Source of the DNA: an uncultured Bacteroidota bacterium
GTDB taxonomy: Bacteria; Bacteroidota; Bacteroidia; Chitinophagales; Chitinophagaceae
DNA length: 64,000 bases
Assembly: GCA_903824665.1 (NCBI GenBank)
Contig: CAIJXT010000031.1
Location: forward strand, 1-64,000
Direction: 5' to 3'
Shown here: positions 27,817 through 37,234 of the stretch, piece by piece
Layout of the letters: each line of letters opens with the position of its first letter
Position numbering within the stretch: the first letter of the stretch is position 1
Made by a program: the position numbers and the translations under genes
The notes under the pieces: model-generated
The model's input: only the letters and a program-made list of their open reading frames with translations
Told to the model about the DNA's origin: nothing
Databases searched by the model: none

Positions 27817-29109
27817 ATGGTTATGCCTGTTGACTACAGCAAAATTTGCTTTATTATCATGCCATTTGGAAAAAAAATGGTCGATGGAAAAGAGATAGAT
27901 TTTGACAAAATATATAAAGATGTTTTTTCTCCGGCAATTTCGGCAGTTGATTTGCCAGAAGGAGGTAAACTAATTCCCAAACGCACCGACCAGGATTATT
28001 ATTCAGCAAATATAGACACAGAAATGTTTGCTTACTTGCAATACTCGCGGTTTGCATTTGTGGATATTACAGGATTAAATCCTAACGTCTTTTACGAGTT
28101 AGGAATTCGACATCAAGCAATGCAAAGCGGAACTGCTATATTCCGGCAATCAGATAAACCAATTCCTTTTGACATCAGTCATATAAAGGCCTTTCCCTAT
28201 GAGTTTGAGCCTGTAGAACAGGCTGAAGAATCGCGCCAGTTAATTTCCAAAGTTCTTACAGCTTCACTTGTACACAATAGGATTGACAGTCCTATTCAGG
28301 TGGCACTTGCAGCTCAGCAAGAGCATGCTACAATTGATACCAATAAATTGTTGCAGGATGCAACAGTTGCTATGCGGAACGACGATTTTCATACAGCAAT
28401 CATCAAATACCAGGAAGCAATAGTATTTGATTCCCGAAATCCAATTCTATATCAAGAGTTAGGGCTATTATTAAAAGGACAGAATAAATGGCAGGGGGCA
28501 ATATCTGCTTTTATTTCCGCGACGAATTTATCGCCAAAGTACAGTGAGGCATGGCGAGAGCTTGGAATCGCGCAGAACAAATTTTACCATAAGAGCAAGG
28601 ATACCTCTCTCTTGACAGGAAAAGAATCTTTAGTAAAAGCAATAGAACTTGACCATAATGATTTTGATGCATATGCTTCGCTTGGAGGTATTTATAAGAG
28701 AGAACTGGACTATAGAGAGGCTGCTCATATGTACGCTAAGTCGGTCGAAGTGTCGAATGGGCATCCTTATCCTTTATTGAACGCGTTGTTATTACAGGTA
28801 AAAGAATCTGGACTTGATTCCATTTCTCCTAAGCAAAAATTATTTATGAAAAAAGCAGAAAATGCTTTGAGAAAACAGGTATCTGATAATCCTCCCTATA
28901 ATTCTCCATGGTGCTTCTTTGATCTTTCGACCATACACTTACTAAATAATAATCCAGAGGCCCTATCAGTTCTGGAAAACATGGCAGTAGTGCCAGAGGA
29001 TTGGCAATTCAAAACACATTATGAGACACTAGAACTGGTGGAAAACCAGAAAGGTAGTATACCTATGTTTGATAACATAATGAGCTATTTAAAACAATTT
29101 CTTAATTAA
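27817..29109 (+). CDS. Nucleoside deoxyribosyltransferase-like / TPR protein
   Basis: The 430 residues have two parts. Residues 8-130 match the NDT-like Rossmannoid fold found in bacterial conflict systems: CFIIMPFGKK, DQDYYSANIDTEMF, and the active-site-like DITGLNPNVFYELGIRHQ near 85. Residues about 185-400 are tetratricopeptide repeats (AIIKYQEAIVFDSRNPILYQELG and similar). NDT-like enzymes cut N-glycosidic bonds of nucleosides or NAD-like molecules; here the TPR array probably mediates assembly. The second ATG (VMP-M) is not excluded as a start. Fourth to last genes follow with 8-17-base gaps. Confidence 0.75.
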   Translation: MVMPVDYSKICFIIMPFGKKMVDGKEIDFDKIYKDVFSPAISAVDLPEGGKLIPKRTDQDYYSANIDTEMFAYLQYSRFAFVDITGLNPNVFYELGIRHQAMQSGTAIFRQSDKPIPFDISHIKAFPYEFEPVEQAEESRQLISKVLTASLVHNRIDSPIQVALAAQQEHATIDTNKLLQDATVAMRNDDFHTAIIKYQEAIVFDSRNPILYQELGLLLKGQNKWQGAISAFISATNLSPKYSEAWRELGIAQNKFYHKSKDTSLLTGKESLVKAIELDHNDFDAYASLGGIYKRELDYREAAHMYAKSVEVSNGHPYPLLNALLLQVKESGLDSISPKQKLFMKKAENALRKQVSDNPPYNSPWCFFDLSTIHLLNNNPEALSVLENMAVVPEDWQFKTHYETLELVENQKGSIPMFDNIMSYLKQFLN

Positions 29110-29125
29110 AAAAAACAGTCTTGAT

Positions 29126-30274
29126 ATGGAGAACTATTCAAAAACACTGAAAGACCGTCTTAGCGCAAAAGGGAAAAAACGAATTCTCGCTCTGGACGGT
29201 GGCGGGATACGGGGGGCAGTAACGATTGGTTTTTTAGAAAAAATGGAGTCACTCCTTGCCGCCAGACATTCGCAGATAAAGGATTTTCGGCTATCCCATT
29301 ACTTTGACCTAATAGGAGGTACCAGCACCGGAGCAATCATAGCGACCTTACTTGTGACCGGGCATTCTGCCAGTCAAATCAAGCAGCTATATATGCAGCT
29401 AGGAGAGAAAATATTCAGCGATCGAAATGGCCTCAATCTCTTAGGCAAACAGATTTACACGAACAGCAAATACGACTCCCGCCCACTTAAAGATGAACTA
29501 GAGAACATATTTAAGGACAATAAGCTTGGAGATGATTCTAATAAAACCGGTTTGTGCATCGTATCAAAGCGGCTCGATACATGCAGCACATGGCCTGTGA
29601 CCAATAATCCCGATGCAATGTACTTTAATCAGAATCGATTTTATTTGCGCGATATAGTGCGCGCTAGCACGGCAGCTCCTAGCTATTTTGAGCCCGAGTT
29701 GATAGATGTTGGGAATGGCGAAGTAGGGGTATTCGTTGATGGAGGAATGAGCCTGATGAATAATCCATCTTGGCAGTTATTTTTAGTTGCAACGCTAAAA
29801 GGCTTTAAGCTCGAGTGGGAAACTGGAGAAGATAATATGTTTATTGTATCAATAGGCACGGGTCGACGCGACAAGAAACTTATCGGAGACAAATGGGCTA
29901 ATCCAAATTTGTTAAAAATTGCGACTGAAGCTCCTAATCAGTTTATGAGCGATGCAAGTGAGCATATTGAACTGATGATGCAACTTACTGGCCGCAGCAC
30001 GGGACCACGCAGGAAGATAGACCTTGAGGTAGGCGATCTGGGCGATGACGCGTTTCATGGAGTAAAGGGCTTCAGCTATCTGCGCTATAATATGGAAATG
30101 AGCCGCGAAAAGCTAAAAGAAATCGGAATTGAAAATTACAGCGATACTAAGATTGCAACACTTATGGAAATGGATATGCCGGAAAATGTGAATGACCTGA
30201 TGAAGATCGGAGAGTTGGCAGCTGAGAAATATGTGGAAAATGGACATTTTCCGAACACATTTAATGTTGTTTAA
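29126..30274 (+). CDS. Patatin-like phospholipase (CapV type)
   Basis: The 382-residue protein has a complete patatin active site: oxyanion loop DGGGIRG (24-30), nucleophile S67 in GTSTG (65-69), and catalytic Asp205 in VDGG. Such enzymes hydrolyse membrane phospholipids and serve as cell-killing effectors in CBASS (CapV) and related systems. No cyclic-oligonucleotide synthase is present nearby, so activation must come from another operon product. It follows the NDT-TPR gene by 16 bases. Motifs and length match the CapV branch well, which supports activity. Confidence 0.88.
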   Translation: MENYSKTLKDRLSAKGKKRILALDGGGIRGAVTIGFLEKMESLLAARHSQIKDFRLSHYFDLIGGTSTGAIIATLLVTGHSASQIKQLYMQLGEKIFSDRNGLNLLGKQIYTNSKYDSRPLKDELENIFKDNKLGDDSNKTGLCIVSKRLDTCSTWPVTNNPDAMYFNQNRFYLRDIVRASTAAPSYFEPELIDVGNGEVGVFVDGGMSLMNNPSWQLFLVATLKGFKLEWETGEDNMFIVSIGTGRRDKKLIGDKWANPNLLKIATEAPNQFMSDASEHIELMMQLTGRSTGPRRKIDLEVGDLGDDAFHGVKGFSYLRYNMEMSREKLKEIGIENYSDTKIATLMEMDMPENVNDLMKIGELAAEKYVENGHFPNTFNVV

Positions 30275-30285
30275 ATATTTTTTGC

Positions 30286-31563
30286 ATGATTAGTTTTGAT
30301 ACATTGTATGATATTTATAATTCCGGCAACCTAGTAATAATAGTCGGTAGCGAGACTTTAAAAGTTCGCGATTGTCTCACATTAGAGCAGGCCATTATAG
30401 AGAGGATAACAAAAAATAAATTCGTTCCGGGAAGTAGTCCGCGCAGCTATTCTGAACTGGCGGTGGAATATCCAAATGTCACTACAAATGTACTTACCGG
30501 TAAGTATAACGAATTCAAATCTACTTTAGATAAGAGGTTATTAAATACTATTGCTGGTTTCTCGAAAGTAAACCTCTTCATCCAAACCACGTTTGATACG
30601 GAACTGGAAGAGATGTTTGGAGATCGTGCGGAACCTTTGATATGGAATCATGAAAAAAAAGATCCGCTTTATCTAAACCAGCAAAACGAAAAAAAGAAAA
30701 TCATTTACCTGTACGGGAACATAAATGAAGAAATATCCATTTTCGAAGAGGAACAGATTGAGGCATTATTCAGCATTGTAATCAGTAACGAAAGAAACAA
30801 ATCTACGGGGAAAGACAGGTATTCTTTTCTTGAATTTCTCACAAAGAAAACGCTTGTTTTTATTGGCAATAATTTTTCAGATGCTATAATGCGCCTAATG
30901 ATAAGGACGCTGTATAATGCACCCGTTACGGCAAAAAATTTTAAAGCATATATTGTAAACGATCAGCAGGCGGGCATAGAATACAAAAAATATTTCTACA
31001 AAAAATTTAATATCGAGCTTATTCATGAGTACCCAATAGCCAATTTTCTCAACGATTTTCGTCAGAAAATAAGAGAAAAAGAAGGTTTCAATAATAAGTA
31101 TGAACCATTAACAGTTTTTATTTCTTATGACCATGATAGCTCGACTGATATAGCGCGGGAACTGGTACGAAGGCTAAATGACAAAAATATTGCTGCTTTC
31201 TTCGATGAAAGCATGGGCATTACAGAACATGAGCAAAAAATTGCCGATAGTATAACAAACAAAAACACCTTAATATTCGTCTGTTTTATTTCGCAAACCC
31301 TAGCAAAAAAAACAGCAGAACAATCCTATACAAAAAGAGTCGAATGGCGCAATGCCGAAGATCGTTACAATGTAAATGAATACTTGCAACGCACCAAACA
31401 AAAAGCAGACCCATTTACGGTGATACCGGTAGCCTGCGATGACTTTAAACAATACGTGGACGAATTGCCAGCCTATATACGAAAACAGAGCATTCAAAAG
31501 TGTACCCTTGATGATCTTGCAGACAATATTGAAAAAATAATAATTGATACATACAATCCTTGA
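30286..31563 (+). CDS. SIR2-like (degenerate) - TIR fusion protein
   Basis: Residues 1-260 follow the SIR2_2 layout: NLVIIVGSE for the glycine loop, QTTFDTELEEMF where active SIR2 has TTNYD, IYLYGNI where the catalytic HG is expected, and LVFIGNNFSDAIMRL. The Asn and His of the active site are therefore replaced (F and Y), so this part looks inactive or adapted to ligand binding. Residues about 280-425 form a TIR (LTVFISYDHDSSTDIA) with an intact Glu in RVEWRNAED. The product probably uses SIR2 as sensor and TIR as NADase. Its stop overlaps the frame of the nSTAND gene. Confidence 0.75.
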   Translation: MISFDTLYDIYNSGNLVIIVGSETLKVRDCLTLEQAIIERITKNKFVPGSSPRSYSELAVEYPNVTTNVLTGKYNEFKSTLDKRLLNTIAGFSKVNLFIQTTFDTELEEMFGDRAEPLIWNHEKKDPLYLNQQNEKKKIIYLYGNINEEISIFEEEQIEALFSIVISNERNKSTGKDRYSFLEFLTKKTLVFIGNNFSDAIMRLMIRTLYNAPVTAKNFKAYIVNDQQAGIEYKKYFYKKFNIELIHEYPIANFLNDFRQKIREKEGFNNKYEPLTVFISYDHDSSTDIARELVRRLNDKNIAAFFDESMGITEHEQKIADSITNKNTLIFVCFISQTLAKKTAEQSYTKRVEWRNAEDRYNVNEYLQRTKQKADPFTVIPVACDDFKQYVDELPAYIRKQSIQKCTLDDLADNIEKIIIDTYNP

Positions 31564-31565
31564 TT

Positions 31566-33467
31566 ATGAATCCATATAAGGGATTATTTCCCTATTCTGC
31601 GGCTGATGAAGATTTTTTTTGGGGACGGGAAAAAGAAACTGCCGACTTGCTTGAAATGGTGAAGCAGAACCGAACTATTGTTTTATATGGTGACTCCGGC
31701 GTAGGTAAAACATCTTTGATCCAGGCAAAGCTGTTTCCTCTCCTAAAAAGGAACTATCACTTCCCGATTTATGTAAGGATTAATTTCAATGAACCTGACC
31801 CCTCATTTCAAATAAGAAAAATAATTAATAAAAATGTAGGAGAATGGGATCAATCGTTTGCAGTAATTTGTGAAAATGAAACACTTACCGACTATTTTGC
31901 TAAAACACGTTTTTTCAATGGCCTCATTACTCCGATATTATTTGTTGACCAATTCGAGGAGCTCTTTACAATTGCGCCAAAATATGGAAAACCAGATGAG
32001 ATTACACAGTTCGCTCGTGAGATCGCACAACTTATGGGAGCATATGAAGGGCCGAAAAGCGACGCCACTGTACAGTGTAAAGTTGTTTTCAGCTTTCGTC
32101 AGGATTTTCTTGGTCAATTTGAAGACTTGAAGTTTTTCATTCCCTCTATTACACAGAACCGATACCAGCTAAAAAAATTTACTTATATACAAGCGCATCA
32201 AGCTATTACTGGCCCATGGCAAAAAGAGGTCACAGAAGATGCAAATATACTTTTCAGCAAAGAACGCATTTCAAATATAATAGAAGAAATCGGGGAAAAG
32301 GTTTTTGTTACACCCACCGAGAGCCGCAAGGTAGATTCTGAAAATAATAAACCCGTAGAACTACCCAATGAAGAGCGATTAATGCGCTTACAAATTGACC
32401 CTACTATTTTGAGTCTTTATTGCTATCAGCTTTATAAAGATAATTTGAAATCAAAAGAAAAAAAGAAATACTTTTCGTTTCTGTCAGAAAAACCGCCTTC
32501 AATAAATGATCTTATAGACCGTTACTATAACAATGCAGTATCTCAGGGTAAAATAAGAAGGGCAATAGAAAACCGTTTAATAACAGCTGATGGGAGAAGG
32601 TTGGTCATTGACTTGAAACAGTTTATAGAGAATAGACCTATTGCGGAGCCAGATGAAAAAAGCGATAATAAGAATGGCACACTTATAGCTGCCTTTAAAA
32701 AAATAAGAGATTTCTTTATTGCACCACCACTATCGGAAAAACATATTTTGGCTATCAAGGAGGAAACAGCTCTTTTCAGGATAAGCGGCGAGCAAAAAAA
32801 GCAAATTGAAATAGCGCACGACCGGGTAGCTAAAAGGGTGCTAGCGAGTAAAAAAAAGCGGGAAGCTGCAGCTATCACAGCTTATGCTGCAATAGGGTTA
32901 ATTTTCATTCTTTCAACAGCGAGCATTATCAGCTATTTGTTCACAACAGAAGCTCAACAGGCGAAAAATGCGGCTGTTCAAGCTCAAAATAGAGCCGCTG
33001 CAGAACGTTTGTATGCCCAGCAGTTATTTCAGGTAGCAAGAAAAGACACCTCGCTACAGATACTCAAAATAGAAAAAGATTCTATTGCTAGCTCACTGGA
33101 AGGATTTATTAGAAACAAGGATTCTGTCTTACAACAGAAAATTCAAAAAATAGGCCAACTTGAATTTGATATAAACAGCTTAGTCAGCAAAATCGGCCTT
33201 GCCAACAGTCAGTTTAACACAATTTCAATGGAGTGGGAATCAACAAAAAACCAGCTATCAAAAGAAGTCGCCGAACGTAATAATTGGAAGAGACGATCAG
33301 ATAGCTTGGAAAACGCGCTGATGCTATGTCGTGAAAAAACTAACAAACGAGAAAATCAGCAGCAGTCTAACGATCAGAGCCAGCAACAGAAACCTAATGA
33401 TCAGAGACAACAGCAACAACAGCAACAACAGCAGCGACCACGAACAAAGCCCCGCAGTAAAAAATGA
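31566..33467 (+). CDS. nSTAND1 ATPase with membrane helix and Gln-rich tail
   Basis: A STAND NTPase switch protein of 633 residues. NPYKGLFPY and FFWGRE open the nSTAND1 module; Walker A GDSGVGKTS is at 42-50, Walker B ILFVDQFEELF follows, and SFRQDFL is the family's sensor segment. After the helical winged region (IEIAHDRVAKRVLASKKK) comes one transmembrane helix near 437-457, a coiled coil and a polyglutamine tail encoded by CAA/CAG repeats, instead of the usual WD40 repeats. The ATG at 31566 replaces an earlier TTG. Probable role: membrane-bound sensor that oligomerises and activates neighbours. Confidence 0.88.
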   Translation: MNPYKGLFPYSAADEDFFWGREKETADLLEMVKQNRTIVLYGDSGVGKTSLIQAKLFPLLKRNYHFPIYVRINFNEPDPSFQIRKIINKNVGEWDQSFAVICENETLTDYFAKTRFFNGLITPILFVDQFEELFTIAPKYGKPDEITQFAREIAQLMGAYEGPKSDATVQCKVVFSFRQDFLGQFEDLKFFIPSITQNRYQLKKFTYIQAHQAITGPWQKEVTEDANILFSKERISNIIEEIGEKVFVTPTESRKVDSENNKPVELPNEERLMRLQIDPTILSLYCYQLYKDNLKSKEKKKYFSFLSEKPPSINDLIDRYYNNAVSQGKIRRAIENRLITADGRRLVIDLKQFIENRPIAEPDEKSDNKNGTLIAAFKKIRDFFIAPPLSEKHILAIKEETALFRISGEQKKQIEIAHDRVAKRVLASKKKREAAAITAYAAIGLIFILSTASIISYLFTTEAQQAKNAAVQAQNRAAAERLYAQQLFQVARKDTSLQILKIEKDSIASSLEGFIRNKDSVLQQKIQKIGQLEFDINSLVSKIGLANSQFNTISMEWESTKNQLSKEVAERNNWKRRSDSLENALMLCREKTNKRENQQQSNDQSQQQKPNDQRQQQQQQQQQRPRTKPRSKK

Positions 33468-33495
33468 CAATCGTAAGCACATAACAGAAACCACT

Positions 33496-34437
33496 ATGCC
33501 ACACATCACATTCATTCACGGCATCGCAAACAAGCCACCTGCCGACAAACTAAAAAAAATCTGGCTCGACGCACTCGCTTCAGACCAGTTAGGAAACGAA
33601 GATGGTATTGACCTCGGAGCCCGAGGTGTTACCACCTCAATGATATACTGGGCAGATGTTCTTTATGAAAATTCGGAAAATGCTGATGTATTCGAACATG
33701 CAACCGACTTGGAAAGTACACCAATCTTGGCACAAAGAGCGGATAAAGATCCCGATATGTCTTGGAGAGAAAAATTGACTGGCGAAGAAAAGGAGGTCAT
33801 TGACTCGCTTGCTGCCAAGCTTAGTTTTGACGTCCTTGTTGATGATACTTTTACCCCGCCTACATCCGGCTCGACCAGAAATCTGGAACGTATTCCTCTG
33901 CCGTGGTTCATAAAACGGAGAATGATGAAATGGCTGTTGAAAGATGTGCATCACTATTTATACAATGTAGAATTTAGCCCGCGCCAGGGTATCACTTACA
34001 AAGTTCAGGATGAAATAAGAAGCCGTGTACTTGCGAAGCTCAATGAAGTGGAAACGGATAAACACGTTGTCATAAGCCATAGCATGGGCACGGTGATCAT
34101 GTATGATTGCTTGAAACGCGTGAATGCATGTCCATCCATAGAGAGCCTAATGACAGTAGGAAGCCCATTGGGAATTGATGAGGTACAGGACATGCTTCAG
34201 CCTGAATGGACAAGAGGAAATGGCTTTCCGGAGAAGGTTGAAAACACCTGGGTTAATATATTTGACATGCTGGATCCGGTAACCGGCTTTGATGGAAATA
34301 TAGCTAATGATTTCAGAAAGAATGAAAAGGAAGTTATTGACGTAATAAACGAACAGAATTTTGGCGCATGGCGTCACAATATTACAAACTACTTGAGTGA
34401 ACCTAAACTGCGAGCTGCTTTACTTAAACTGATATAA
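33496..34437 (+). CDS. Alpha/beta hydrolase (lipase-like)
   Basis: A 313-residue protein beginning ITFIHGIANKPP, the HG oxyanion segment of alpha/beta hydrolases, with the nucleophile elbow SHSMG at S196 (HVVISHSMGTVIMYD). A later GSPLGI and a C-terminal FGAWRHNITNYL segment place the Asp/His partners. The ATG at 33496 gives a family-like start; the frame is open further upstream only because it overlaps the Gln-repeat end of the previous gene. The substrate is unknown; a lipid or peptide esterase effector is plausible in this operon. Confidence 0.8.
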   Translation: MPHITFIHGIANKPPADKLKKIWLDALASDQLGNEDGIDLGARGVTTSMIYWADVLYENSENADVFEHATDLESTPILAQRADKDPDMSWREKLTGEEKEVIDSLAAKLSFDVLVDDTFTPPTSGSTRNLERIPLPWFIKRRMMKWLLKDVHHYLYNVEFSPRQGITYKVQDEIRSRVLAKLNEVETDKHVVISHSMGTVIMYDCLKRVNACPSIESLMTVGSPLGIDEVQDMLQPEWTRGNGFPEKVENTWVNIFDMLDPVTGFDGNIANDFRKNEKEVIDVINEQNFGAWRHNITNYLSEPKLRAALLKLI

Positions 34438-34445
34438 AGAACAAA

Positions 34446-36167
34446 ATGGAAATAGATACCCAAACTTTTATCCGTAACCTGGATAGCAAGTTAAAAATAT
34501 TCGATAAAGCAGGTGCGACCGCTTTATGCCAGGAGCTTATAGTCTTTTTATTCGCCTCGAGCGAAGTATTTCCATTGAATGATGCAAGAAAGATTTTGCA
34601 ATTGCTTCGTCGAAAACGAATGTTTGCGTTGATGTCAAAAGTTGCAGATGCTTGTATCAATACCGGTAGAACGTCCTATGCAATACGGAAACTGTATTCC
34701 CAATCTCTCATCGACACAGGCCATCTTGTCGCAGCAAAAGCTGTGCTGCATGAGCTGATTTCAGATACCGAACAAGTTCGTTTGAATGATAAAGATGCCC
34801 TTGTCGAAAACATAGAGGCCAAAGGGCTTCTTGGACGCGTTTATAAGCAACTTTATGTTACAGTTGGAAATTCGAATAATACGCACAGCATAAAGTCAAT
34901 TAAGGATGCAATAACTTGTTATCTTGATGTTTATACATCAGACAACACACACCTTTGGCATGGCATCAACGCAGTAGCACTTATCAATAGAGCCAAGATT
35001 GACGGTGTTGATGTATCCGGGTATCCGGATCACCATTCTCTTGCAGAAGCCATATTATTGGTTATAGAAGAAAAACGTTTGGAACAACAAGCCTTCTATT
35101 GGGATTTTGCTACTGCTTCTGAAGCATGTATCGCTTTAAATAGACCCGGAGATGCCCTTGAATGGTTAAGTGGATACGCCAGAATGCCGGAATGCGATGC
35201 ATTTGAATTGGGTAGCACACTTAGGCAGTTTGAGGAGATATGGCAACTGGGTATGAATAAAGAAATTGGCAATTTACTCTTGCCGATTCTCCGTGCTGAA
35301 TTATTACAAAAGGAAGGGGGGGCGGTGATAATAGATGGCGAAGCCCTTATGCAGCAGAAAAAGAATGAAAGTAGTGCAACTGAAGGGTATAAGAAACTCA
35401 TAAAGGATACATCTATTCCGGATGAAAACGGTAAAAGGCTTGAAAAAGTCTTTGGCGACGATTCGTTCAAAACATACAAATGGTATATGAAAGGAGCTGA
35501 CCGATGTGCAGCCGTAGCACGGATAGGCATCGACAGTGCAAAAGGTTTTGGTACAGGATTTTTAATGAGAGGGCGTGGCTTATGTGATGCTTTAGGAGAA
35601 GAACTGATATTGGTAACAAATGCGCATGTCATCAGTGGTGATCCGCAAGAGAAAGCCATTCATCCAAACGAGGCGCTGATAATTTTCGAAGCATTGGACA
35701 GGGATGCCGAGTTTAGGCTGTCGGAAATTATTTGGTCATCATCAAGCAGTGATCTTGACGCCGCCATATGTAGATTCAGTAAAGAGGATCAGGCAAAATT
35801 GGAGAAACTGACTGAAGAAAAAAAAGTAAAACTATTTCCAGCATTTGAGCATCTGCCAATTGTAGATGAACCACCGTCACAGCGAATCTATCTTATAGGC
35901 CATCCTAATGGGGGAACGTTACAGTTGTCGTTTCAAGACAATGTACTGCTCGATATTGAGATTCCATTCATACATTACCGTACACCTACCGAAGGAGGCA
36001 GTTCGGGAAGCCCGGTATTTAATCAGCAATGGGATCTGATAGGGCTGCACCATGCGGGTGATGAAAAAATGCCACGTCTAAATGGAAAGCAGGGACTATA
36101 TGAAGCAAATGAAGGGATATGGATACAATCAGTACGACAAAAAATGTGTCAGCAAATAACAATTTAA
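34446..36167 (+). CDS. TPR - trypsin-like serine protease
   Basis: The N-terminal 300 residues are helical repeats resembling the TPR/DUF4071 arrangement; the C-terminal 200 form a trypsin-2 domain with an intact triad: H394 in TNAHV, Asp near 436-438 in DLDAA, and S520 in GGSSGSPVF. RIYLIGHPNGG precedes the Ser as in HtrA-like enzymes. It has no signal peptide, so it is cytoplasmic. Proteases of this kind act in conflict systems by cleaving and activating a partner effector; the nSTAND and patatin-TIR neighbours are candidates. The gene lies nine bases after the hydrolase and five before the patatin-TIR. Confidence 0.85.
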   Translation: MEIDTQTFIRNLDSKLKIFDKAGATALCQELIVFLFASSEVFPLNDARKILQLLRRKRMFALMSKVADACINTGRTSYAIRKLYSQSLIDTGHLVAAKAVLHELISDTEQVRLNDKDALVENIEAKGLLGRVYKQLYVTVGNSNNTHSIKSIKDAITCYLDVYTSDNTHLWHGINAVALINRAKIDGVDVSGYPDHHSLAEAILLVIEEKRLEQQAFYWDFATASEACIALNRPGDALEWLSGYARMPECDAFELGSTLRQFEEIWQLGMNKEIGNLLLPILRAELLQKEGGAVIIDGEALMQQKKNESSATEGYKKLIKDTSIPDENGKRLEKVFGDDSFKTYKWYMKGADRCAAVARIGIDSAKGFGTGFLMRGRGLCDALGEELILVTNAHVISGDPQEKAIHPNEALIIFEALDRDAEFRLSEIIWSSSSSDLDAAICRFSKEDQAKLEKLTEEKKVKLFPAFEHLPIVDEPPSQRIYLIGHPNGGTLQLSFQDNVLLDIEIPFIHYRTPTEGGSSGSPVFNQQWDLIGLHHAGDEKMPRLNGKQGLYEANEGIWIQSVRQKMCQQITI

Positions 36168-37230
36168 GCGACATGAACTCACAAAAGGTACATCTGGTTT
36201 TTAGCGGTGGCGGGGTAAGGTGCTTTAGTTACATTGGCGCATTGCAAAAACTGGCCGAAAACAATATAACCATTTCCAGCGTATCTGCATGCTCAATGGG
36301 CTCAGTATTAGGTGTATTGGCATGTTCAGGCTTGAACCCTCAGGAGGTAGAAGCAGCAATCATTAATTTCAATTTCAAGTCATTAAAAACTGAAAAAGCT
36401 TTTTCTCTGCTTCGCTATCTAAAATATCCTTTTGCGTCTCATTATACACCTGATTATTGTAAAATAATTACAGCCTTGCTCGGAAAAGATCCTCTTTTAG
36501 GAGAATTGAAAATCCCTTTCTCAGCGCTGGCGCTTGATTTAAGGCAGCGTCGCTTCCTTGTTTATTCCTCGGGCACCCATCCAGATATGAAGGTTTCTGA
36601 AGTTTTGACGATCGCAACTGCAATTCCACTCCTGTATGAACCATATAAGCTGGGCAAGTATTTATTAGTTGATGCAGCAGTTGCCTCTGATAGCCCGGTT
36701 TGGATGGCGGCAGCAAATCCCGGCAACTATCCTATTTTGGTACTGAAGCCGGTAGCTGCACCCAATGAAGACTACAAGAAAAGTTTTCCCCGTTTTTTGT
36801 CCTATCTTTTTAATGCTTCAACCAGCAGTCACGACCATTTTACATTTTCCCAAAGTGCAAGGTCCGTCAACATCGATATTAATTGCAGCACCGTTAGCTA
36901 CGATGATTTCAATCTTACGAAGGAGAAAATAGAGGGAATGATTTTGCAGGGACAAACTGCGATGGAACAAAAATTAAAGGAGTTCAACTATAGTTTTGAA
37001 AGAATATTTGAGATCGAGGAGATCGGAAGAAAGGTAGCTGATCAAAGTCATGAAAATAAGGCCGCTGCATTGGCCAGTGAAATGCAGTTGGGTTATCAGA
37101 AGGAAATTTTGAATAGAAGCCAAGTCTTTGTGAGTTATAGTCGGAATGATAAAAAATGGCTAACTAAGCTTCAAACATATTTGAAATCCGTTGAACGATT
37201 TACTGGAATAAAAACGTGGGATGACACATT

Positions 37231-37234
37231 AATT
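37231..37234. repeat. Target-site duplication AATT (left; right copy at 38695-38698)
   Basis: AATT directly flanks both IS ends. Shifting the ends outward by two bases gives TTAA as an equally valid 4-bp duplication. Confidence 0.7.

Noticed and set aside
33331-33495. N-terminal extension of the alpha/beta hydrolase
   Set aside because: It overlaps the Gln-repeat coding end of the nSTAND gene in another frame; the family start is at 33496.
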